The notes under the pieces: generated by a model
What the model saw: only the letters and a program-made list of their open reading frames with translations
Told to the model about the DNA's origin: nothing
Databases searched by the model: none
Part shown: piece after piece, positions 27,001 through 34,378 of the stretch
Layout: the number at the start of each line of letters is the position of its first letter
Numbering within the stretch: position 1 is the stretch's first letter
NCBI RefSeq assembly: GCF_036322585.1
Contig: NZ_AP024600.1
Coordinates: 3,906,001-3,970,000, forward strand
Direction of reading: 5' to 3'
Source of the DNA: Luteolibacter sp. LG18
GTDB taxonomy: Bacteria > Verrucomicrobiota > Verrucomicrobiia > Verrucomicrobiales > Akkermansiaceae
Length of the DNA: 64,000 nt
Position numbers and translations under genes: made by a program

Positions 27001-28114
27001 GGGTGTGGACGGAGCCTCGACGGTGATCGGCACCCTCAACATCTCGACCAACAACGTCATCATCCGCAACCTCAACATCACGAACCCCGGCACCACGGTC
27101 GGCAGCGATGGCAAATACACCGATGGCGGCGATGGCATCCAGATCTGGGGTGGGACGAATGTCCACGTTTCCCACTGCACGCTCTACGACTGCGCCGACG
27201 GCTGCTGTGACATCACCCAGGGCGCGGACTACATCACCGTGGCCTGGTGCAAGTTCCACTACACCGCGGCGGCGTTGGTGCACCGGTTCCCGATGATCTC
27301 GGGGAATACCAGCACCTCCCGCTACCGCATCACGCTCCACCACAACTGGTTCGCGGAGGGTTGCCACGAGCGTATGCCGTCCGGAAGCCACAATACCGTC
27401 CACCTCTACAATAATTACTTCTCCTGCGCGGGGAACTACTATGCCTCCGATGTCCGCCTGGACGGGCGGATGGTGGTGCAGAACAACCACTACCAGGGCG
27501 TCAACAACCCGTGCACCAGGAATGGCGGCAAGGCCTTCCTGTCCGGGAACCTTTTCGCCTCCTGCACCGGGAATCCCGGTGGCTACGACACCACGGCGGG
27601 CACGGTCACGCCGAACGATCCGGTATTCATGCCGCCGTATTTCCACCTGCTCGATGACACCGCCAACATCGCGGCGCTGGTGACGGCGGGCGCGGGAAAT
27701 CCCCAGGCGGCCGCAGTGATCCCGCCCGCCGATTCCCTCACGGCGTGGCGGTCCGCGAACTTCACTTCGGGACAGATCTCCGCCGGGCTGGCAAACCTCG
27801 TGGCCGATCCGGATGGCGATGGCCTGTCCAATCTCGCCGAATACGCGCTGGGCGCGGACCCGGGACAGAAGACACCGCTCCCCGCGGCAGTACGTGATGG
27901 CTCCGGCCTCACGCTGACCTTCACCCGTCCGAAGGGGCTGCCAGGCGTGACTTATATCGGTGAGTCGACGGAGGACTTCACGGCCTGGACCACGCTGCCG
28001 TTGGAGATTCTCCAGTCCGGTGATCCGGAAACCATCCGGGTGCGAGATCCATTGGCGGGCGGCAATCCCAAGCGGCGCTTCCTGCGGCTCCGTTTCCAGT
28101 TCACGGCGCCTTAG
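24020..28114 (+). CDS. Multidomain pectinase: 2x malectin-like, Ig, CE8 pectin methylesterase, PL1 pectate lyase
   Basis: A 1,364-residue secreted enzyme. After a signal peptide come two near-identical malectin-type carbohydrate-binding domains (about 24-172 and 174-325, each with LHFAE.YHSA.GSRRF), an Ig-like domain (330-415) and a second beta-sandwich (416-555). The CE8 domain (about 570-900) has Asp715 in GGQDTLYS, Asp736 in SVDFIYGD and Arg806 in MRPWRQ. The PL1 domain (about 925-1240) has the GDGIQIWGG calcium region and probable catalytic Arg1118 in CHERMPSG. A C-terminal module carries DPDGDGLSNLAEYALG. It would demethylate and then cleave pectin by beta-elimination at one surface. The frame extends upstream; the ATG chosen begins the signal peptide. 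Confidence 0.93.
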   Translation: MIRSFLHRCLAAIAVLVPTLGQAAVLQAVNSGGGAVAPFSADASFSGGGTYSSASTIATSGVVNPAPQSVYQSERNGNFTYTFGSLAPGVLHTVRLHFAELYHSAAGSRRFHVSINGAQVLTNFDIFAEAGGKNIAIVREFAAVANASGQIVVQFANGAADLAKSSGIEILEGVLYQVNSGGTAVAPFTADASFSGGSTYSTAAAINTGGVAGAAPQAVYQTERFGNFTYTLGSLGAGTTCTVRLHFAEIYHSAVGSRRFNVSINGTQVLANFDIFAAAGGKNIAIVREFAAVANASGQIVIQFANGAADQAKSSAFEVLSTPIGTAPVILAQPQSVIANAGASATLAATFGSTSSAPTYQWSRSADGLTFTDVAGATGPSLTLTASAANSGFYRVTATNAGGSVVSRAAHFGIPTTQGVTFAPANNATNLSIDQPLRLTFPSPPKLGPSGVLRIHDAATGAVVVSIDRSQFIGYTLFGGTLVNAARQTVQGKQMYYLPMAVYGNEVWVNLGVTQRLAYGKSYYVTMDPGLLVDSSNAAYPGITDTTAWRFSTRSAGPAAATATTGPAEITVGTDGAGDFATLQGAVDWIPQNNALQRTIRVKPGVYREPVYIGQNRGFVSLAGDGVDRQAVQLIQHYAAEVYGDGARGAGTLNIGCDDVTVRDMTIDNLAYIAQPNLAGAFAPPAAAFAGPINTLLTTGKRLVFDNVLIKGGQDTLYSVSGVAYFSRCEIWGSVDFIYGDALAVFDNCDIVQIRSTGGPITAPSTPYAQPYGMVFLNSRFPRALIANGYPYDVGVNTTNFMRPWRQDGATAIVNCQLGTHLTTKGWSEWGGREVTCRAREYGNTLIGGGAAPTPAQRQAAGAYWTNTLDPDYTGPPMTETAALVSSGSGTANRQAVIVDPAAYTLDAIFGNAYFNLGGWLPEAAPSKLSDGYGSAATGGQGGTAVTVTTTAQLLSYATSALPYIINVSGTIQVTGGAGSGGNRVDIKSNKTIQGVDGASTVIGTLNISTNNVIIRNLNITNPGTTVGSDGKYTDGGDGIQIWGGTNVHVSHCTLYDCADGCCDITQGADYITVAWCKFHYTAAALVHRFPMISGNTSTSRYRITLHHNWFAEGCHERMPSGSHNTVHLYNNYFSCAGNYYASDVRLDGRMVVQNNHYQGVNNPCTRNGGKAFLSGNLFASCTGNPGGYDTTAGTVTPNDPVFMPPYFHLLDDTANIAALVTAGAGNPQAAAVIPPADSLTAWRSANFTSGQISAGLANLVADPDGDGLSNLAEYALGADPGQKTPLPAAVRDGSGLTLTFTRPKGLPGVTYIGESTEDFTAWTTLPLEILQSGDPETIRVRDPLAGGNPKRRFLRLRFQFTAP

Positions 28115-28183
28115 TGGATCCGGTCGGTTCTGGGGTTCCATCGCCTTTACCAGAGCTTTTCCGCGCCGCCGGCGTCGGCTGTT

Positions 28184-28212
28184 GCCAATCAGGGTTTTCG
28201 ACTCTGGTTGGC
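28184..28212 (+). terminator. Hairpin downstream of the PL1 pectinase gene
   Basis: GCCAATCAG pairs with CTGGTTGGC (one G-U pair; loop of 11 bases) 70 bases past the stop. There is no strong T tract, so it is a weak terminator candidate. The 425-base gap also holds a conserved upstream motif (28330) and a structured leader before the next gene. Confidence 0.35.
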
Positions 28213-28329
28213 GATCGTCGCGAACGCGGCCAATGTGGCCAAGCCGACGTGTGGGTTCCAAAGGACTCACAATCGTTCGCTTCTTGTCGAGGATGGAGGG
28301 AAGGCGGAGTTGGTCGGGGGATACGCCAG

Positions 28330-28343
28330 TTTGTGCGTATTGT
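28330..28343 (+). promoter_or_regulatory. Shared upstream motif TTTGTGCGTATTGT (site 1)
   Basis: Identical 14-mer to sites at 33347 and 34294, and near-identical to sites at 39671 (minus), 44532 and 48102, all upstream of genes. Probably a promoter or activator element for the beta-strand-repeat gene starting 197 bases downstream. The leader between contains GTGGAA/TTCCAC and GCCGGG/CCCGGC stems. Confidence 0.6.
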
Positions 28344-28539
28344 GGGTAAAGTGGAAGAGGGGACATAGTGCACGGCAGCCTTCAAGGCGTTCCACTTGAT
28401 GACGCATCCCCTCATCGCCGGGTTCTGGTTTAGCCCGGCTACCGGCCGCATGCGCGGTACGGGCCGATTCGGTCCAGGTCTTGATGCGTTGTCGTTTTGG
28501 AGCCGCTTGGGAGCGCCATCCCGACAACCCACCTCATCC

Positions 28540-31500
28540 ATGAAACCCAGATTCGCCTCCGCTTCCTGCTGTTCCGCTCGTCATCGCGGATGTCCGCGCC
28601 TGATTGTTGTTTCCCTTGCTTGTCTCCTTGCTTCCACGTCGGTCCATGCCGCGGACAGCGCGTGGATCCTCAACAACAACGGCAACTGGAGCACCGCTGG
28701 CAACTGGCTGGGCAGCACTGTGGCCGATGGCGCGGGCTCCACCGCCACGTTCAACATCGACATCTCCGCGGACCGCACCATCTCGCTCGATTCCGCCCGC
28801 ACGATTGGCAACCTGTCCTTCCGCGACACCGCCGCGGGCTCGAACTGCTACATTATCGGTGGCAACAGCACGCTGACCCTGGACAACGGGGCGAACAAAC
28901 CGACGATCAGCATCTACCCGCGCACGGGAGCGATCGTGGCTCGCATCGACCGTCCCATCGCCGGCACCAATGGCTTCCAGGTGCTGGCCCCCGGCGGGGC
29001 CGCCTCGATGGGGCTTGGCACCGCGAACACGTTTTCGGGCAAGGTGATCATTGGGGCCGGCGCCTCGCTGCGCACGGACAACGGTAGCTCGCTGGGGGTG
29101 AGGGATCCGCTGACGACACTGACCAGCGGCACCGGGGACCCCACCGTGGTGAACTACACCGAGGTAATTTCCGGAGGCACTCTCAACATCAGCAGTCTCA
29201 ACCATGGCACTGAATACATCAAGGCGGCGGGCACGGGATGGGATGGCAATGGCGCGGTGGTGAATCTCAATGCCACCCAGACCAACTCGCTGCAGCAGAT
29301 GGAGCTGACCGGTGACGCGACCTTCGGGGGGAGCAGCCGCTGGGACATCCGCCATGCCACCGCGGCCTCCGCGCGCCTGTTCCAGAACGGATACACCCTC
29401 ACCAAGACCGGCAGCAACCAGATCAGCCTGGTGAATGTCCGCGTGATCGGGGGGGGCAACATCATCGTGAACCAGGGCACGCTGGGAGTGGAGTCCGGCA
29501 CCATCCTCGATGGGGCAGGGACGGTGACGGTGAACACGGGCGGCAGTTTCAACCTGTACGAGAACACCGGCGTCACCACGCGGGCGGTCCTCATGAACGG
29601 TGGATCGATGAACCACACCAGCGGCAACGCGAACGCGACCTACGGTGGAAACATCACCCTCAACGCCGCCACGACCATGAGCCAGTCCGGGGCCACCGGC
29701 AGCATGACCCTCGCCGGAGCGATCGACGGCACCGGGGCGCTGCTCAAGACCGGGCCGGGCACGCTTCATCTCAACGGGGCGAACACCTTCACCGGTTCCA
29801 CCACGGTCTCCACCGGCACCCTCCAGCTCGCGACCTCTTCGCTGGCATCCGCGGACATCGCCATCACCGGCGGCGCGGTGCTCGACAACGCGGCGACCGG
29901 CGTGGCGCAGACCATCACGGGCAAGCTGACGGTGGGCCGAAGCGGCGCGGCGGCGACGGACATCACCGGCGCGGTGACCTTCGGCGCGGGGGGCAACCTG
30001 GAGATCGGACCTTCTGCACGGAACGGCGGCACCTCCGCCGAATGCACCGCCACGATCGCGAAGGATCTGGAGTTCACCGGCGGCGGCAGCGTGTTTTTCG
30101 ACCTCGGCTCCACGACCGCCGATCTTTCCGACAAGGTCGTGGTGGGAGAGGATCTGACGCTGAACGGCACCACCGACATCCACGTGTCGGCGCTGGATGG
30201 CGCGCTGGGCGAGGGCAGCTATGTCCTGGCCTCCTACGTGGGAACGCTCACCGGTTCCGCGGCCAATCTTTCGTTGTCCGGCTTGCCGCCGTCCACCCGC
30301 CAGACGTTCACCCTCAGCACCACCAGCGTGGCCAACGCGGTGACGCTGGATGTGGCCGGAACCGCCGCCAATCTCGTATGGATCGGCGATGGCGCGGCCA
30401 ACGCCTGGGACCTCAATGCCACGGCGAATTTCAACAACGGCGGTCAACTCGGGAAGTTCCTCAACTTCGACACCGTGGTGTTCGACGACACGGGAATCTC
30501 CAGCCCGCCGGTCCAGCTCTCCGGCACGTTGGTTCCTGGCTCGCTCATCGTGAACGCCAGCGCGGACTACACCTTCACCGGCGGCGGGGTGATCAGCGGC
30601 ATCACCTCTCTGCGGAAGCAGGGCTCGGGCACGCTCACTGTAACGGGGGGGAGCCACGACTTCAGCGGCGGCGCGATCGTCGCCGGCGGCACCTTGTCCG
30701 TGGCCTCCCTCGGGAATTCCGGCGCGGTCTCGCCGATCGGATCCTCGGCCACCATCACGCTGCAAGGCGGCGCGATCGCGTTCACCGGCGGCAGCGCGTC
30801 TTCCAACAAGACCCTCGACCTGGGCGCCGTGGGCGGTGGCATCGCGGTGCCGGGAGCCGGATCGGTGCTGACCCTTTCCGGCGCCACACCGGTCACCGGC
30901 ACCGGCACGCTCACCGTGAGCGGCGCGGGCGCGCTGCGTTTCGCGCAGGACAACGCGGCATTCACGCTGGCGACGAAGGTGGCCGGTGGCGGCAACGTGC
31001 GGCTGAACCCGCGGGTGGTGGCGGGTGCCACGACTTCCCTGGAGGTCGGGTTGACGGGGGCGAACAGCGGCTTCAGCGGAAACTGGATCCTGGAGGGGCC
31101 GGCGTCCGGGAGCTGGCGCTTGTCCTCGGCGAGCGTGACCGCCGCGAATCTGGGTGCGGTTGGGATTGCGGTGGGGGCGGGCGCGCAACTCTTTGCCAGC
31201 GGCGTGACGATCACGAACCCGCTGACGCTCACCGGAAAGGGCTACGTGGAAACCGATGGTACCAACAGCGGGGCCCTGCGCCTGGATAACTCAACCTATA
31301 GCGGTAGCTCGATCATCATCGCCGGATCCGCGAAGGTCGGCTGCCTGTCCACCGGCAATGGCATCATTTCCGGCGCGGTGCTCCGCGGAGCCACCATCGG
31401 CGGAAACGATGACATCCTCACCATCGGTGGCTCAAACGGGAGTTCGACCGGAGTGATCGTTTTCACCGGGACGGTGGAGGACACCACGCTGGACAAGATC

Positions 31501-31812
31501 ATCGTGGGCGGAGGCGGCTCCTCGACCAGCCCGCAGGTGCTTCAGGTTGGAAGCGGGACGGTGTCCGGCAGCCTGGGCAATGTTCCGATCCAGCTCGGCA
31601 GCGATGCCCAGCCGGTCCAACTGCGTTTCCACCAGGCGGACGATGCGGTGGCGCCGGCGACGATTACCTCCACCGGCACCAACACCGAAGTGCACGCCAA
31701 TACCCCGGGGGGGGAACCAATGGCAAGGGGCTCACGCTCATCGGTTCATTGGCTGCCGGGTACCTCGGCGTGGGCACCGGTGCCGCGGCGACTCCCAGCA
31801 CGTCGAATTTGA
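28540..31812 (+). CDS. Autotransporter-associated beta-strand-repeat surface protein, N-terminal part (frameshifted)
   Basis: A signal peptide (LIVVSLACLLASTSVHAAD) precedes roughly 1,000 residues of Gly/Thr/Ser-rich beta-strand repeats (for example LLKTGPGTLHLNGANTF and LRKQGSGTLTVTGG). The natural frame is lost in a run of eight G at 31707-31714, after which this frame reads about 33 unrelated residues and stops. Shifting by one base at the run restores a continuous repeat protein into the next feature, so the two halves are one gene of about 1,565 codons. The frame is open upstream of the chosen ATG, but that ATG begins the signal peptide. Probably a surface or extracellular protein; no enzymatic domain is recognised. 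Confidence 0.85.
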   Translation: MKPRFASASCCSARHRGCPRLIVVSLACLLASTSVHAADSAWILNNNGNWSTAGNWLGSTVADGAGSTATFNIDISADRTISLDSARTIGNLSFRDTAAGSNCYIIGGNSTLTLDNGANKPTISIYPRTGAIVARIDRPIAGTNGFQVLAPGGAASMGLGTANTFSGKVIIGAGASLRTDNGSSLGVRDPLTTLTSGTGDPTVVNYTEVISGGTLNISSLNHGTEYIKAAGTGWDGNGAVVNLNATQTNSLQQMELTGDATFGGSSRWDIRHATAASARLFQNGYTLTKTGSNQISLVNVRVIGGGNIIVNQGTLGVESGTILDGAGTVTVNTGGSFNLYENTGVTTRAVLMNGGSMNHTSGNANATYGGNITLNAATTMSQSGATGSMTLAGAIDGTGALLKTGPGTLHLNGANTFTGSTTVSTGTLQLATSSLASADIAITGGAVLDNAATGVAQTITGKLTVGRSGAAATDITGAVTFGAGGNLEIGPSARNGGTSAECTATIAKDLEFTGGGSVFFDLGSTTADLSDKVVVGEDLTLNGTTDIHVSALDGALGEGSYVLASYVGTLTGSAANLSLSGLPPSTRQTFTLSTTSVANAVTLDVAGTAANLVWIGDGAANAWDLNATANFNNGGQLGKFLNFDTVVFDDTGISSPPVQLSGTLVPGSLIVNASADYTFTGGGVISGITSLRKQGSGTLTVTGGSHDFSGGAIVAGGTLSVASLGNSGAVSPIGSSATITLQGGAIAFTGGSASSNKTLDLGAVGGGIAVPGAGSVLTLSGATPVTGTGTLTVSGAGALRFAQDNAAFTLATKVAGGGNVRLNPRVVAGATTSLEVGLTGANSGFSGNWILEGPASGSWRLSSASVTAANLGAVGIAVGAGAQLFASGVTITNPLTLTGKGYVETDGTNSGALRLDNSTYSGSSIIIAGSAKVGCLSTGNGIISGAVLRGATIGGNDDILTIGGSNGSSTGVIVFTGTVEDTTLDKIIVGGGGSSTSPQVLQVGSGTVSGSLGNVPIQLGSDAQPVQLRFHQADDAVAPATITSTGTNTEVHANTPGGEPMARGSRSSVHWLPGTSAWAPVPRRLPARRI
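31707..31714 (+). other. Frameshift at an eight-G run
   Basis: The run CCCC-G8-AACC breaks the beta-strand-repeat gene. Nine (or six) G residues would join the upstream frame (ending NTPGG) to the downstream frame (TNGKGLTLIGSLAAGYLG). This is either a true slippage variant or a homopolymer miscall; reads are needed to tell. Confidence 0.8.
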
Positions 31813-33242
31813 CCATTGAAAGTGGGGCGAACGTGGCCGTCACCACCTTCTATGTGGGGGATGCGAGCGGGCGCTCAGGCATGGTGATCCAGACGGGAGG
31901 TTCCGTCGCCGTGGCCGGCGGTTGCCGCATTGGCCACTACGCCACCGAGAGCAGCGCTTACACGATGACGGGAGGATCGCTCACCCTGACCGGGAATCCG
32001 ACCGCGAATCCCTCGACCTCCGGCGTGGGGGAACAGGTGGGAGGCATCTACCTCGGCGTCGATGGCACCGGCTCGCTGGTCCAGACCGGAGGCTCGATCT
32101 CGACCCGCTTCGTGGTTCTGGACAATCGCGGCGACAGCGCGGGTACCGATACGCTGACCTTGAGCGGCGGAACGCTCACCCTCACCTCGATCTGGGGACT
32201 CACCCAGCGCAATGCCTCCACGTTGGTGAACTTCGGAGGTGGCACGATCGTCGCGGGCGCGAACCTGCCAATCGATGCCACACCCGTGCTTGCCGATGGC
32301 ACCACCACCACCATCAACACCGGTGGATTCACCGTGACGGCACCGAAGGCCTTCAGTGGAACCGGTGGCCTCGCGATCACCGGCGGCGGCACGTTCCAGG
32401 TCACCGGGACTTCGACGGCGATCGGCACGGCCACCGTGAGCGGCAGCGGCACCACCTTGACGGGAACCGCGACGATGGCGGGATCCGACGTGACGATCCA
32501 GGCCGGGGCCAAGGTGAAGCCGACCTCCACGCTCCAGTTCCTCGGCAACCTGAACGTGAATGCCGGTGCATCGCTGGAAGCGGCCATCACGTCCCCCACC
32601 GCCGTGACCAAGGTGGTGTCAGCGGGGCAATTGACCGCGAACGGCACCGTGAAAGTGACCCTCTCCGGGTTCACGCCCACGCTTGGCCAGGTGTTCGACA
32701 TCGCGGACTTCACCTCCTTCTCCGGGACGCCTTCCTTCGATTTCTCCGGAGCGGTTTTGCCCGGCGGTCTGACGTGGAGCACCACCTCCTTCAGCACCGA
32801 TGGGAGGATCTCCATCGTGGCGGGCAATGCCTATCAGGCCTTCGAGGCGAGCCATGGCATCTCCGGCGCCGGAGCCACGGTGGACTCGGACGGGGATGGC
32901 ATCGTCAATGGAATCGAGTTCGTGCTCGGCGGGAATCCGTCCGGCCCGGGATCCGATTCCTCCGCATTGAGTCCCACGTTCACGGTGGACGAATCCTACT
33001 TCCGTTTCATGTTCCGGCGTGCCGATGCGTCGGTGTCGTTCAATCCGCATGTGAAATACGGGAGTGACCTGGCGGGATGGACGGACGCGGTGGACGGGCT
33101 GCCGGTGGAGAATCCGGTGATCGTGGCGGTGGAGGGAAGCTTCTACGGGCCCGGCGTGGCCCGCGTTTCGGTGCTGATCCCGCGTTCGCTGGCCGCTCCG
33201 GGAGGCAAGTTGTTCGGACGCCTCGCGGTGCAGATTCCCTGA
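31713..33242 (+). CDS. Beta-strand-repeat surface protein, C-terminal part (frameshifted)
   Basis: Continuation of the preceding gene in another frame, with no start of its own (a gene finder would use TTG at 31749). It carries more beta-strand repeats (GGLAITGGGTFQVTGTSTA) and ends in the shared C-terminal module: YQAFEASHGISGAG, then VDSDGDGIVNGIEFVLGGNP, and a final strand KLFGRLAVQIP. The tail matches those of the proteins ending at 1771, 28114 and 38173. If the frameshift is real, these ~500 residues, including the putative anchoring tail, are not made. Confidence 0.82.
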   Translation, partial: GTNGKGLTLIGSLAAGYLGVGTGAAATPSTSNLTIESGANVAVTTFYVGDASGRSGMVIQTGGSVAVAGGCRIGHYATESSAYTMTGGSLTLTGNPTANPSTSGVGEQVGGIYLGVDGTGSLVQTGGSISTRFVVLDNRGDSAGTDTLTLSGGTLTLTSIWGLTQRNASTLVNFGGGTIVAGANLPIDATPVLADGTTTTINTGGFTVTAPKAFSGTGGLAITGGGTFQVTGTSTAIGTATVSGSGTTLTGTATMAGSDVTIQAGAKVKPTSTLQFLGNLNVNAGASLEAAITSPTAVTKVVSAGQLTANGTVKVTLSGFTPTLGQVFDIADFTSFSGTPSFDFSGAVLPGGLTWSTTSFSTDGRISIVAGNAYQAFEASHGISGAGATVDSDGDGIVNGIEFVLGGNPSGPGSDSSALSPTFTVDESYFRFMFRRADASVSFNPHVKYGSDLAGWTDAVDGLPVENPVIVAVEGSFYGPGVARVSVLIPRSLAAPGGKLFGRLAVQIP

Positions 33243-33268
33243 AGCCGACAAGGCGCCTGGGTTGCTGG

Positions 33269-33295
33269 CACCCGGTCCATCGCATGGGCCGGGTG
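33269..33295 (+). terminator. Hairpin after beta-strand-repeat gene
   Basis: CACCCGGTCC pairs with GGGCCGGGTG (one G-U pair) around a 7-base loop, 26 bases after the stop, with only TT after the stem. Plausible 3' end structure. Confidence 0.45.
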
Positions 33296-33346
33296 TTCCG
33301 CGTTCGGGATGGAAAATCCGGACGGCTTCATGCCGGGACACGCAAC

Positions 33347-33360
33347 TTTGTGCGTATTGT
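33347..33360 (+). promoter_or_regulatory. Shared upstream motif TTTGTGCGTATTGT (site 2)
   Basis: Identical to sites 1 and 3, here 99 bases before the PEP-CTERM gene. Upstream context GGGACACGCAAC resembles that of site 1 (GGGATACGCCAG), so conservation extends beyond the 14-mer. Confidence 0.6.
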
Positions 33361-33459
33361 CTCTTTGGAAAGAGTGCTGCGAGGATGGTGGCCCATGGAG
33401 TGGAGAGGCGCCTTGTTGGCCGTCGCTTTCCCTCCCAATGGAACCCCCAAACGACCCCA

Positions 33460-34197
33460 ATGAAATCCACCTTGCCCTTCCTCCTCGGCACCTCGCTCCT
33501 GGCCTCCCAGGCGCAGGCCGCGGTCATAGTGAACTACATTCCTCCCGGTTCTTCGGGATCGAGTCCCAGCAACGCCCCGATCAACGCGTCGACGGTCGAT
33601 CCCCTCGTTACGGCGAGCGCGATCGGTGACATCGGGACCGGTAGCGCGCAGCTCCTTTCCGGGTCGGCTGGACCGATCCGCACGACCCTCGGCACGTGGA
33701 CCTTCGGCACCGATGGCTGGCTGTTCGCGAACGCCTCCAACGACGGCACCAATGGCACGGCTTCATCCACGGCGGACTACTTCAGCTTTTCGCTGGCCAC
33801 TCCGGGTACCGAGACCTTGACGCTGGCCAACCTGACCTTCGATTACGGCGTGGGCACCAACTCCACTGCCCAGAGCGGGACCTTCTACTATGCCGTTTTC
33901 GCGAGCGTGAATGGAGGCGCTTACAGCCAGGTCGGCTCGACCTTCAGCACGGGGAACCTGAATCTCACGCAGAACACGACGAACTCGATCGGCAACCAGT
34001 CGGTGAACCTCTCGTCGATCAGCGGCGCGGACAGTGTCGACTTCCGGATATGGGTCGGCAGCACCAATGCCAGTTCCGCCACCGGATCGATTTTCCGGAA
34101 CATTGTGGTGAACGGCACCGTGGTGCCGGAGCCCTCCGCCGCTCTGCTCGGCTGCCTGGGATCCCTCGCGGTCCTGCTCCGCCGCCGGACCTCCTGA
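33460..34197 (+). CDS. PEP-CTERM sorting-domain protein
   Basis: A 245-residue exported protein: signal peptide (LPFLLGTSLLASQAQAA), a Ser/Thr/Asn-rich beta-sandwich-like body, and a C-terminal PEP-CTERM tail comprising VPEPS, a hydrophobic segment (AALLGCLGSLAVLL) and a terminal RRRTS. PEP-CTERM proteins are processed by exosortase and associated with exopolysaccharide-producing surfaces; the exosortase gene is not in the window. It has its own upstream motif and a strong terminator, so it is probably monocistronic. The body is not assigned to a ligand-binding family. An upstream extension of the frame lacks conservation features and was not used. Confidence 0.9.
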   Translation: MKSTLPFLLGTSLLASQAQAAVIVNYIPPGSSGSSPSNAPINASTVDPLVTASAIGDIGTGSAQLLSGSAGPIRTTLGTWTFGTDGWLFANASNDGTNGTASSTADYFSFSLATPGTETLTLANLTFDYGVGTNSTAQSGTFYYAVFASVNGGAYSQVGSTFSTGNLNLTQNTTNSIGNQSVNLSSISGADSVDFRIWVGSTNASSATGSIFRNIVVNGTVVPEPSAALLGCLGSLAVLLRRRTS

Positions 34198-34220
34198 TTT
34201 CCTAGCCCCACATGCACCCG

Positions 34221-34257
34221 GCCACCCGGCGCGCGAGAGCGTGTCCGGGTGGCTTTT
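34221..34257 (+). terminator. Rho-independent terminator of the PEP-CTERM gene
   Basis: A perfect 9-bp stem GCCACCCGG / CCGGGTGGC followed by TTTT, 24 bases after the stop. Confidence 0.8.
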
Positions 34258-34293
34258 GTACGGCGTTGGTCGTGATGGAACCTGCCACGCCCG

Positions 34294-34307
34294 TTTGTGC
34301 GTATTGT
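34294..34307 (+). promoter_or_regulatory. Shared upstream motif TTTGTGCGTATTGT (site 3)
   Basis: Identical to sites 1 and 2. It lies 71 bases before the GH30-like gene and just after the terminator of the preceding gene, where a promoter is required. Confidence 0.65.
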
Positions 34308-34378
34308 CCGGAGCGGAGGAGGAGCGATAGGTTCAAAAATCCGGTGATGCTTCTCAGAGTCATCGGAAACCCAAACCC

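Noticed and set aside
28534-31188. Long antisense ORF (884 codons) opposite the beta-strand-repeat gene
   Set aside because: Arg/Gly/His-rich composition typical of antisense frames in GC-rich DNA, no domain, and it lies over a gene with clear signal peptide and repeats. The same applies to antisense frames at 10688-12268, 15753-17576, 17703-19808 and 24077-26596.
29000-33000. CRISPR array or tandem DNA repeats in the Gly/Thr-rich genes
   Set aside because: The repetition is at protein level with varying unit length; there are no constant direct repeats with unique spacers. No CRISPR array or cas gene was seen anywhere in the window.
33340-33360. Sigma-54 (-24/-12) promoter as explanation of the TG(C/T)GTATTG motif
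   Set aside because: Upstream ACG and downstream TTTGT spacing superficially resembles TGGCACG-N4-TTGC, but the essential GG and GC pairs are not conserved across the six sites.
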